DNA from: Tharpella sp964457755
GTDB lineage: Bacteria; Desulfobacterota; Anaeroferrophillalia; Anaeroferrophillales; Tharpellaceae
Reading direction: 5' to 3'
Assembly: GCA_964457755.1 (NCBI GenBank)
Contig: CAYWGC010000010.1
Coordinates: forward strand, 1-64,000
Length of the DNA stretch: 64,000 nucleotides
The notes under the pieces are model-generated. The model did no database searches. It was not told the origin of the DNA and saw nothing but the letters and a program-made list of their open reading frames with translations. A program made the translations under genes and the position numbers. Each line of letters begins with the position of its first letter. The first letter of the stretch is position 1. Below are positions 52,449-60,347 of this stretch, one piece after another.

Positions 52449-53993
52449 TCAGCCGGCCAGCAACAAACTAGCACCGGTCATTACCTCAGGCTTTTCCAAC
52501 CCCATAAGTTGCAGAACCGTGGGAGCGATATCGGCTAGCACTCCGCCTTTACGAAGCGTGCAGCCACACGTTTCAGGAACGCATAGAATTAGCGGCACAG
52601 GATTGGTCGAGTGGGCCGTAATCGGCTGGCCATCCGCATCAAGCAGAGCTTCAGCATTACCGTGATCAGCCGTAATCAAAGCGATAATACCTTTCTCTTT
52701 GAATTTTTGCAGGATCAAACCCAAACAGTTATCGACCGTCTCGCAAGCCTTGATCGTCGCTGACATATCCCCAGTATGACCAACCATGTCACAATTGGCA
52801 AAATTGAGCACAATCAGATCATAAAGGTTCTTATCGAGCCGCATAATCAGCTCTTCAGTAACGGCCCCGGCACTCATCTCCGGTTTCAGATCGTAGGTCT
52901 TCACATCCCGTGGAGAGGGAACCAGACAACGCTCCTCTCCGGGAAAAGGTTCTTCGCGACCGCCGTTAAAAAAGAAGGTAACATGAGCGTACTTTTCGGT
53001 CTCGGCAATGCGCAACTGGCGCAAACCCCGGTCAGCGATCACCTGCCCCAGAACATCGGGCAATGGCTCCGAAGGAAAAATAACCGGCAAAGCAAAATCA
53101 GCATCATACTCTGACATACAGACATAAGCCCCAAGCTTTGGAAAACAGGGCCGTTGAAAACCGCTGAAATCAGCTTTGCTCAAAGCCATAGTTATCTCGC
53201 GGGCTCTATCACCCCGAAAATTAAAAAAAATAACTCCATCACCACCCTTGATCAGAGGCAGTGCTTGATCATCTTTAGCGATAATTACCGGTTCGACAAA
53301 CTCATCGAAGATCTGTTTGTCATAAGATTTCTCAAGAGCCTGTAAAGCATCGGAACAACGCTCACCTTCACCCAGAACCAGGGTCCGCCAATGACGTTCG
53401 ACCCGATCCCAACGCTGGTCTCGATCCATCCCGTAAAAACGCCCCCCCAAACTGGCAATCTGACCACATCCAAGCTCGGCCAGAAACGCTTCCAGACGGC
53501 GCACATATTCACTTCCACTGGCCGGCGGAGTATCCCGTCCATCGAGAAAAGCATGCACATAAACCCGTTCAAGACCATACTCTGCAGCGATCCGTAAAAG
53601 CGCCTCAAGATGTTCCTGATGACTGTGCACGCCACCATCCGACAAAAGACCCAATAAGTGTAATGAGTTATCTTTTCCCGAGGCCGCCAAAAAAGCTTTT
53701 TCGAGAGCTTTATTATGGGCCAGGGTTCCATCGGCAATGGCCCGACTGATTCGCGTCAGATCCTGGTAGACGATACGACCAGCGCCGATATTTGTGTGTC
53801 CAACCTCGGAATTGCCCATCTGCCCCGCCGGCAAACCAACATCGAGGGCACTGGCCCCGAGTTCAGTCCATGGGCACTCTTCCAGCAAGCGCTTAAAAAC
53901 CGGGATCCGGGCTTGAGATATGGCATTGCCGGGCCCGGCTTCGGCCAACCCCCAACCATCGAGAATAATGAGAGCAACCGGCTGCTTAAACAA
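52449..53993 (-). CDS. gpmI: 2,3-bisphosphoglycerate-independent phosphoglycerate mutase
   Basis: This is a 514-aa protein. The frame stays open back to 54119, but that part lies inside the upstream gene. A TTG at 53993, preceded by AAAGGG, puts the first metal ligand at Asp12 and the phosphoserine at Ser62 (MGNSEVGH), the numbering known for GpmI. It interconverts 3- and 2-phosphoglycerate with manganese. ADHGNAE is also present. It overlaps the end of the TPR gene by 8 nt, implying translational coupling. Confidence 0.93.
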   Translation of the reverse strand: MFKQPVALIILDGWGLAEAGPGNAISQARIPVFKRLLEECPWTELGASALDVGLPAGQMGNSEVGHTNIGAGRIVYQDLTRISRAIADGTLAHNKALEKAFLAASGKDNSLHLLGLLSDGGVHSHQEHLEALLRIAAEYGLERVYVHAFLDGRDTPPASGSEYVRRLEAFLAELGCGQIASLGGRFYGMDRDQRWDRVERHWRTLVLGEGERCSDALQALEKSYDKQIFDEFVEPVIIAKDDQALPLIKGGDGVIFFNFRGDRAREITMALSKADFSGFQRPCFPKLGAYVCMSEYDADFALPVIFPSEPLPDVLGQVIADRGLRQLRIAETEKYAHVTFFFNGGREEPFPGEERCLVPSPRDVKTYDLKPEMSAGAVTEELIMRLDKNLYDLIVLNFANCDMVGHTGDMSATIKACETVDNCLGLILQKFKEKGIIALITADHGNAEALLDADGQPITAHSTNPVPLILCVPETCGCTLRKGGVLADIAPTVLQLMGLEKPEVMTGASLLLAG

Positions 53994-55308
53994 AGGAACA
54001 GACCCTTTCAGAGATATCGTAACTATTGTAGCTACAGCAGTGGGGGCAGCGATATTTCCAGTCCGGTGACAGACGCCCGCAAACAGCGCAGCCGAATACC
54101 GGCTCAAGACGTTCGGCACAACCTAAGGCCTTCTTGAAGTGATCAACCGCAACCTCTAAGCGATGCTCTTTACGACAAGCCAGTTCACCTGCCAGGACCT
54201 CAAGTAAGGGACCATTAAAACCACTTTCACGCAATCTTTTAGCCGCCACTTCAGCCTCATCAATTTTTTGATGTTCAAGACAGAATCGCGCATAAAGCCA
54301 ACGCGCCGGACGATACTCCGGATTTCGCGAAAGCACCTTGCGATATGATTTCAAAATTTTACTGGTACTGTTTTCGGGATCATCCTCGGCCTGCAAGCGC
54401 TCCTCTTCAAGCAAGAAAATGGCACTCGGTTTTTTCCGAAAACCGCTCTTGAGAACACTCAAAGCATCCACTTTTTTGACCTCCATTTCAGCTTTAAGCA
54501 GGTAGGCTGCAACATGCTCCTTGTCATGATCAAAAACGATTTTCAAAGAGGCCACGGCCATATCCCGATTGCCAGCCAGCCACTGACGCCGCGCTAATTC
54601 ATAGGCACAGTTAGCAATTCCACTGATCGCCTTTTTCTTTTCAGGAGATCCTTTAACTTCACATTTACTGATATCCTGCCACACTTCAAGTGCTTCGCGC
54701 CAGTAACCACGGCTACCAAACTGTTCGACCAGCATCGTCATTAAAGCCCGATTACGGGGATAACGGGCCTTCATCAGCAACAGCTGATTGGTCATCCGTA
54801 AAGGATCATCGAGTCCGTTCAAAGCTTGAATACGATACCAGTGCAGACGGGGATCTTCAGGCGTGTGCTCAAGTGCTGCATCAATTGTTTTTAAAGCTTG
54901 TTCGGGCTGCCGTTCACGCAACTGCAAACGCACCAGAGCAAGTATTGCTTCCATGTTTTTCTTATCAAGTTTGAGGACCCGGTTTAAACTGGCAACCGCT
55001 TTTTTGGTCTCCCCTTTAAAGCCGGCTTCAACCCCTTCCAAGAGAGCTTGCTGAGCCGATTTTTTCTTTTTATCCCTCAGCTTCCGAAAAAAATCACCCA
55101 CCTGCCGCCTAAAGGCCAGGAGAGAGAAAAAAACGCCGCTACCAAAACCACCCGCAGCAATTGCGACGAGCAGAAAAAACGGCATCGTACCATCAACCTT
55201 GAGCCCCTGGGTCAAGGCCACTGAGGTTTCAGTCGGATTCAGATAGACCAGATAAGCGGCTCCTAAAAGCGCCAGTAAACCACCAAAAAGTATGATACGG
55301 TAAATCAT
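53986..55308 (-). CDS. LapA-LapB-like fusion: membrane, TPR and rubredoxin-type zinc protein
   Basis: This is a 440-aa protein from ATG 55308 (GGGATT upstream); a TTG at 55320 is possible. Two N-terminal TM helices (about 3-20 and 44-64) with a basic end resemble LapA (DUF1049). Then come several TPR repeats (about 85-380) and a C-terminal rubredoxin-like knuckle (CAVCG ... CPHC, about 407-430) as in LapB/YciM. In E. coli LapA and LapB are separate proteins that control LpxC turnover and LPS assembly. Here they appear joined in one chain. The gene overlaps gpmI. Confidence 0.78.
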   Translation of the reverse strand: MIYRIILFGGLLALLGAAYLVYLNPTETSVALTQGLKVDGTMPFFLLVAIAAGGFGSGVFFSLLAFRRQVGDFFRKLRDKKKKSAQQALLEGVEAGFKGETKKAVASLNRVLKLDKKNMEAILALVRLQLRERQPEQALKTIDAALEHTPEDPRLHWYRIQALNGLDDPLRMTNQLLLMKARYPRNRALMTMLVEQFGSRGYWREALEVWQDISKCEVKGSPEKKKAISGIANCAYELARRQWLAGNRDMAVASLKIVFDHDKEHVAAYLLKAEMEVKKVDALSVLKSGFRKKPSAIFLLEEERLQAEDDPENSTSKILKSYRKVLSRNPEYRPARWLYARFCLEHQKIDEAEVAAKRLRESGFNGPLLEVLAGELACRKEHRLEVAVDHFKKALGCAERLEPVFGCAVCGRLSPDWKYRCPHCCSYNSYDISERVCSFV

Positions 55309-55344
55309 AATAAATCCCAATATTAAAGTTAAAAGTTAAGCGAT

Positions 55345-55818
55345 TCAATAGTGGTAAGGTTCTTTATGAATGATGGTCATTGAGCGATAAAGCTGCTCAA
55401 AAAGCAGCAGGCGGGCCACTTCATGAGGGAAGGTCATCGGTGACAGTGAAATGAGGTGATCAGCTGCCTGACGCAATGAAGGGTCATAGCCAAAAGGTCC
55501 GCCGCAGAAAAAAACCAGACTTTGATGACCACTCTCGAGAGCAGATTGCATGAAAAGAGCAAAATCCCGGCTTCCCATACTCCGCCCCCGTTCATCAAGA
55601 AGAAGTTTCAGGCCCGCAGGTTTCTTAAACTCCCCCAGTAATCGCGGCCCCTGACGCCGACAAAAAGCGGCTGGAGTTTCACGCCGCCCCGGCTTCTCCT
55701 CCTTGATCTCTTTGACATCACAAGTAAGGTAACGACTCAGACGTTTGCGATATTCAACAATCTCCTGTTGGTAAGCAGCATTCCTGGTTTTACCGACCAG
55801 CAGCATCTGCAAACGCAT
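55345..55818 (-). CDS. rlmH: 23S rRNA pseudouridine-1915 N3-methyltransferase RlmH
   Basis: This 157-aa SPOUT-fold methyltransferase uses SAM to methylate position 1915 in helix 69. FFCGGPFGYDP (about 108-118) and the C-terminal EQLYRSMTIIHKEPYHY are typical. It follows rsfS by 6 nt, an arrangement common in bacteria. Confidence 0.95.
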   Translation of the reverse strand: MRLQMLLVGKTRNAAYQQEIVEYRKRLSRYLTCDVKEIKEEKPGRRETPAAFCRRQGPRLLGEFKKPAGLKLLLDERGRSMGSRDFALFMQSALESGHQSLVFFCGGPFGYDPSLRQAADHLISLSPMTFPHEVARLLLFEQLYRSMTIIHKEPYHY

Positions 55819-55824
55819 TTAAAA

Positions 55825-56202
55825 TCAACCCTTTTGCCGTTCATCAAGAATCACCGGAGCATCGCGCCAGACCCCTTCCAGGTCATAATGAGCGCGAATC
55901 TCATGATAGAAAATATGGACAATAACATCACCGTAATCGATCAGACACCAACGCCCATCCTTCAACCCTTCGCTCCCCAGAGGCTGATAGCCTTGATGTT
56001 TCATCTCCTGGGCCAGATATTCACTGACCGCCTGCACGTGACGGTCTGAGTGACCACTGGCAACCACCAAAGTATCAGTCACCGAGGAGATCCCCCGCAA
56101 ATCAAGAAAAACCAACGCCTCAGCTTTTTTATCTTCAAGAAAACCTTTGATCAAGGAAAGTTTTTTATCATCCTGCAAAACCCTAGCTTGGTTTTCACTC
56201 AT
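55825..56202 (-). CDS. rsfS: Ribosomal silencing factor RsfS
   Basis: This 125-aa protein of the Iojap family binds uL14 and blocks subunit joining under starvation. Motifs ASGHSDRHVQAVSEYL and WCLIDYGDVIVHIF are typical. It sits between nadD and rlmH. Confidence 0.95.
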   Translation of the reverse strand: MSENQARVLQDDKKLSLIKGFLEDKKAEALVFLDLRGISSVTDTLVVASGHSDRHVQAVSEYLAQEMKHQGYQPLGSEGLKDGRWCLIDYGDVIVHIFYHEIRAHYDLEGVWRDAPVILDERQKG

Positions 56203-56279
56203 GAAATATATGGCCTCGTAAAAAATTAAAAAAGACTGGAGTTTCCGGTCTGAAAATTACAACCCGGGAAATCGGGTCA

Positions 56280-56951
56280 TCAAACATAAAGCCCGTTTTT
56301 GTAAATGTAGCTCGCCACTCCATCGGGCACCAAATAGCGCAGTGAACGACCCGCCGCAGTTTCTTTGCGAATCTGACTTGATGATATATCTAACCGGGTC
56401 ACATGCATAAAATGAATAAGGTTCCCAGAGTTGTGACGATAGCGTAACTCTTCTTCATAACAAAATTCACCTTTAAGCGCAAATGGAAAAAGAGAGTCCA
56501 AAGACTCGCCAGCCTTAAGCTTTACCCCCTGCCTGGAGATAACAATAAAATTTGCCAGGGAAAATAGTTTTGCAAAAGAGTACCAGGTAGCAATTTCACG
56601 CCAGGCATCCCAACCAATCACAAAATAGAGTTCGGCCCCAACATAACGTTTTCTGAAATATTCCAGAGTCGCAACTGAATAGGAGGTGCCCCCTTTACGA
56701 CACTCGAAGGAGCTGCTACCCAAAAAAGGATTGCCCCGCCGCGCCCGACGAACCATGGCCAAGCGATGTTCAGCTACGGCAACCCCGGTTTCGCCTTTAT
56801 GCGGCGGCCGGGCAGAGGGGACTAAATAGATCTTTTGCAAGGCAAATGCCTGGCGAACTTCCTCCGCGACCCGCAAATGGCCGTAGTGAATCGGATTAAA
56901 GGTGCCACCTAAAATGCCGATTCGCTTACTCTCTGATTTGACCATCGCCAT
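56280..56951 (-). CDS. nadD: Nicotinate-nucleotide adenylyltransferase NadD
   Basis: This 223-aa enzyme makes deamido-NAD from nicotinate mononucleotide and ATP. The nucleotidyltransferase signatures GGTFNPIHYGHL (about 15-26) and SSSQIRK are present. Its start overlaps the proA end by 26 nt; a second ATG at 56945 is also possible. Confidence 0.94.
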   Translation of the reverse strand: MAMVKSESKRIGILGGTFNPIHYGHLRVAEEVRQAFALQKIYLVPSARPPHKGETGVAVAEHRLAMVRRARRGNPFLGSSSFECRKGGTSYSVATLEYFRKRYVGAELYFVIGWDAWREIATWYSFAKLFSLANFIVISRQGVKLKAGESLDSLFPFALKGEFCYEEELRYRHNSGNLIHFMHVTRLDISSSQIRKETAAGRSLRYLVPDGVASYIYKNGLYV

Positions 56952-58182
56952 AAATAATATATTTGGTAGTGGTTAAACCTTCAAGGCCCATGGGGCCATA
57001 GGCGTGAAGTTTGGTTGTACTGATACCGATCTCAGCTCCCAAACCCAACTCTCCGCCATCGGAAAACCGGGTTGAAGCATTGACCATAACGACTGATGAG
57101 TTTACTTGCCGTAAAAATTCCTGGGAGCGATGATAATCACTGGTCACTATCGATTCCGTATGGTCGGAACCGTACTCGGCGATATGGCCAACGGCTGTAT
57201 CAAAATCATCAACCACCCGGACGGCAACAATCAGATCGATATATTCTGTGGCCCAATCTTCGGCCGTCGCAGGCACCAGATCAGGCAGCAGCGCCAGAGT
57301 TTTGGCACAACCTCTGATCTCGACTTGCTTTACCTGTAAATCAAGCGCCATTAAAGGAAGAAAACGTTCGGCAATATCTTGATGCACTAAAATTGTTTCA
57401 GCAGCATTACAGACCCCGGGCCGATGGGTCTTGGCATTAACTACAATTTTTCGGGCCATCTCGATATCGGCCCCGGCATCAACAAAAACATGACAGACCC
57501 CCTTGTAATGCTTGATCACCGGAATCCGGGAATGTTCAACCACAAAGCGGATCAGCCCTTCACCGCCACGCGGAATAATCAGATCGATCTCCTCGTCACA
57601 TTGGAGTAAATAGTTGATTGCCTGACGCTCGACAAAGGGTACTACCTGGATCACAGCGGCCGGGATTGAAGTGGTGCCCAGAGCTTCATGCAAAACTTCG
57701 AGAACCGCTATGTTTGAGTTAAAAGCTTCAGAACCACCTCTTAAAATAACCCCATTCCCGGACTTCAAACAAAGTCCGGCAGCATCGGCAGTAACATTGG
57801 GCCGCGACTCATAGATCATCCCAACCACCCCTAAGGGGATCCGCATTTTCCCAACCTGGAGCTCATTCGGCCGCCGCCACATTCGCACAACCTCTCCTAC
57901 AGGATCGGGGAACGCTGCAACCTCCTCAAGGCCTCTAGCCATGGCCTCAATAACCTTATCACTCAAAGTCAAACGATCAATCATAGCCACACTCAGACCA
58001 GCGGCACGACCTTTTACTAAATCAAGCTGATTTCGCTCCTGTAAAAAAACCCGCCGCCGGCGCAAACCTGCAGCCATCGCTAATAAAGCCTTATCTTTTT
58101 CTAAAGTCGGCGCTGCCGCCAGCACTCGAGCCGCAGCCTTAGCCTGAACTGCCAGTGCCTTGATCTTTTTTTCAATATCCAT
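56926..58182 (-). CDS. proA: Glutamate-5-semialdehyde dehydrogenase ProA
   Basis: This 418-aa enzyme reduces glutamyl-5-phosphate with NADPH in proline synthesis. The active-site Cys is in THRPGVCNAAET, and the NAD-binding region and length are typical. It follows proB by 24 nt. Confidence 0.96.
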   Translation of the reverse strand: MDIEKKIKALAVQAKAAARVLAAAPTLEKDKALLAMAAGLRRRRVFLQERNQLDLVKGRAAGLSVAMIDRLTLSDKVIEAMARGLEEVAAFPDPVGEVVRMWRRPNELQVGKMRIPLGVVGMIYESRPNVTADAAGLCLKSGNGVILRGGSEAFNSNIAVLEVLHEALGTTSIPAAVIQVVPFVERQAINYLLQCDEEIDLIIPRGGEGLIRFVVEHSRIPVIKHYKGVCHVFVDAGADIEMARKIVVNAKTHRPGVCNAAETILVHQDIAERFLPLMALDLQVKQVEIRGCAKTLALLPDLVPATAEDWATEYIDLIVAVRVVDDFDTAVGHIAEYGSDHTESIVTSDYHRSQEFLRQVNSSVVMVNASTRFSDGGELGLGAEIGISTTKLHAYGPMGLEGLTTTKYIIYGDGQIRE

Positions 58183-58206
58183 AACCTTAAATCTCCATTA
58201 CTAAAC

Positions 58207-59334
58207 TCACAAAAGTGCTAAATTGTCCCGATGAATAACATCCGCACCAGCATCATAACCTAGACGAGTAACAATTTCGCTAGAGTGCAGACCGGCAATT
58301 TTTTCAATATCTATAGAACTGTAGGTTACCAGCCCGCGAGCGATCTCAACACCATCAAGATCGCAACATGAAACCGGCTCTCCAACACCAAAGCTGCCTT
58401 CAACCCGGGATATACCAGAAGGCAGCAAACTGGTTCCCCGCTCAACCAGAGCCCTAACTGCGCCCTTATCCAGGTAGAGAGTACCAAGAGGTTGCACGGC
58501 AAAAGCCAACCAGTGTTGACGACAGCTCAAACGATTCGTCCGGGGCAGAAAAAGAGTTCCTTCAAGCTCGCCGGCCAGAACCCGGCCCATAACCCCGGGC
58601 CGCTGGCCATTGGCGATAACTGTCGGAATCCCGTAAGCTGCCGCCTTGCGGGCCGCTTCGAGTTTACTGAGCATGCCTCCGGTCCCGACCACACTCTTGC
58701 TAACACAGGCAAAAGCTGTAACTTCATCATCAACTTCGGCAATCAAAGGTATCAAAGAAGCCCCGCCATCCGCTTTAGGATCACAATTATAGACCCCATC
58801 AAGATCGGTCAAGAGCAGCAGAAGATCGACTTCAGCCAGAGAAGTCAGGAGAGCGGCCAAATTATCGTTATCGCCAAATTTTATTTCTCGGACAACTACG
58901 GTATCATTTTCATTAACCAGAGGCAGAATTTCAGCGCTGAGTAGGGCTCTTAAAGTATTTCTGGCGTTAAGATAACGACGCCGATTACGGATATCGTCAG
59001 AGGTCAGTAGAACCTGGGCCACAAGTTGACCATGAACGGCAAACTCCTGTTCATATTGGCGCATCAAACGCAACTGACCAACCGCCGCACAAGCCTGTTT
59101 TTCCGGGATTGTCAGGGGTGGCGCGGTAAAACCCAAGGCCTCAAGACCCGCGGCTACCGCCCCCGAAGTAACCACGACAAACCTATAACTCTGTAGCCGC
59201 AGCTCAGCAATCTCAGTAGCAAAACGCGTAAAAAAAGATACGTCCAGGTGCCCCTTGTCGGTCAACACAGCGCTACCGAGCTTAACCACCACCAATTTTA
59301 CATGCTCAAGGTTTGTTCGACGTATATTTTCCAT
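58207..59334 (-). CDS. proB: Glutamate 5-kinase ProB with PUA domain
   Basis: This 375-aa enzyme phosphorylates glutamate in the first step of proline synthesis and is feedback-inhibited by proline. It has an amino acid kinase domain (KLGSAVLT, VTSGAVAAG, LLTDLDGVY) and a C-terminal PUA domain (about 275-375). It is the first gene of the proB-proA-nadD-rsfS-rlmH-lapAB-like-gpmI-comF operon. Confidence 0.95.
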   Translation of the reverse strand: MENIRRTNLEHVKLVVVKLGSAVLTDKGHLDVSFFTRFATEIAELRLQSYRFVVVTSGAVAAGLEALGFTAPPLTIPEKQACAAVGQLRLMRQYEQEFAVHGQLVAQVLLTSDDIRNRRRYLNARNTLRALLSAEILPLVNENDTVVVREIKFGDNDNLAALLTSLAEVDLLLLLTDLDGVYNCDPKADGGASLIPLIAEVDDEVTAFACVSKSVVGTGGMLSKLEAARKAAAYGIPTVIANGQRPGVMGRVLAGELEGTLFLPRTNRLSCRQHWLAFAVQPLGTLYLDKGAVRALVERGTSLLPSGISRVEGSFGVGEPVSCCDLDGVEIARGLVTYSSIDIEKIAGLHSSEIVTRLGYDAGADVIHRDNLALL

Positions 59335-59455
59335 CTATTTCCATACCTTCCCGGTCTGCAAAAGATTCGGCTTTAGCCTGTCTGTTGATAAGAAGTCGAA
59401 TATTTACCTTTTGGCAACCCCATCGCCTTTTTAATAATTAGTAATTTTCGCCACA

Positions 59456-59484
59456 AATCTAGTGTAAAAAGCTACATTTGTCAA
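59456..59484 (-). promoter_or_regulatory. Sigma-70 promoter of the proB operon
   Basis: On the minus strand TTGACA (59479-59484), 17 nt, TAGATT (59456-59461). About 120 nt before the proB start. Confidence 0.7.
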
Positions 59485-59551
59485 AAAATATCTCGCATTT
59501 CAAAAGATAAGCGGCATCAAAGAAAAATTTCACTTGAATCAAAGTCAACAA

Positions 59552-59567
59552 TGTGATAACTATCACA
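59552..59567 (+). promoter_or_regulatory. Palindromic operator upstream of rex
   Basis: TGTGATAACTATCACA is a TGTGA-N6-TCACA palindrome, 65 nt before the rex start. It fits a Rex operator (autoregulation) and equally the CRP/FNR/HcpR consensus. The sequence alone cannot separate these. Confidence 0.65.
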
Positions 59568-59632
59568 GTATCGTAAATCATACAGTCATAATAACATATT
59601 CTAAATTCTCTTACAGAATCAAAGGGCGCCAG

Positions 59633-60274
59633 ATGAAGACCAAAGAGAGTAAAATCCCAGAAGCTACAATAAAACGCCTCTCCACATATATCAACTGCCT
59701 GGAACGACTCCAGGCTGAAAACAATCCGGTAACCTCATCTGAAATGTTGGGAGAATCCTGTCAGGTGAGCCCGGCTCAAATCCGGAAAGACCTCTCTTAT
59801 TTTGGTGAATTCGGGGTGCGTGGCGTCGGTTATGACACCAAAAAACTTGAGGGTGAGATCAAGGAAATTCTGGGCCTTCACCACAATTGGCCGACTACGG
59901 TAGTCGGAGTCGGAAAACTTGGTCAAGCTCTACTAAACTTCACCTTTTTCAGCAAGCACGGCTTTCGCATCGTTGCCGCCTTTGACAGCGATACCAATAA
60001 AATCGGCAACAAGCTTACTGACGGTGTCACTATTTTGTCGACAAGCGAGATTGAAAAAACCGTCAAAAATGAAAAAATCTCCATCGGTATCATCACAACT
60101 CCAGCCAACTCAGCCCAGGAGGTCGCCGATAAACTTGTGGCCGGCGGCATCAAAGGCATCCTCAACTTTGCCCCGATCAAAGTCAAGGTTCCTGAAACCA
60201 TCACCCTGCGCAACGTCTCAATCACCAGTGAACTTGACAACTTGGCTTATCTCCTGACCCAGAAAAAACGCTGA
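59633..60274 (+). CDS. rex: Redox-sensing transcriptional repressor Rex
   Basis: This 213-aa protein from ATG 59633 (AAAGGG upstream) has an N-terminal winged helix (PEATIKRLSTY, QIRKDLSYFG) and a Rossmann NADH-binding domain with GVGKLGQAL. It senses the NADH/NAD+ ratio and represses fermentation and respiration genes when NADH is low. The longer in-frame start at 59534 would place coding sequence over the palindromic operator and has no ribosome-binding site. Confidence 0.95.
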   Translation: MKTKESKIPEATIKRLSTYINCLERLQAENNPVTSSEMLGESCQVSPAQIRKDLSYFGEFGVRGVGYDTKKLEGEIKEILGLHHNWPTTVVGVGKLGQALLNFTFFSKHGFRIVAAFDSDTNKIGNKLTDGVTILSTSEIEKTVKNEKISIGIITTPANSAQEVADKLVAGGIKGILNFAPIKVKVPETITLRNVSITSELDNLAYLLTQKKR

Positions 60275-60302
60275 AAAACAGTTCAAAGTTCAGGATTCAG
60301 GG

Positions 60303-60344
60303 TTCAAAGTTAAATGACTAAAAAAGACCCTTTAACTTTTGAAC
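60303..60344. terminator. Hairpin between convergent rex and uvrA
   Basis: GTTCAAAGTTAAA (60303-60315) faces TTTAACTTTTGAAC (60331-60344). Direct GTTCA-type repeats begin at 60280. There is no clear T-tract, so termination is only probable. Confidence 0.5.
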
Positions 60345-60347
60345 TCT

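Noticed and set aside
53994..54119. N-terminal extension of GpmI
   Set aside because: It overlaps the coding end of the TPR gene and would shift Ser62 and Asp12 from their known positions.
59412..59427. TGGCAACCCCATCGCC as a sigma-54 promoter toward rex
   Set aside because: Spacing is right but the -12 part is TCGC and it is more than 200 nt from rex.
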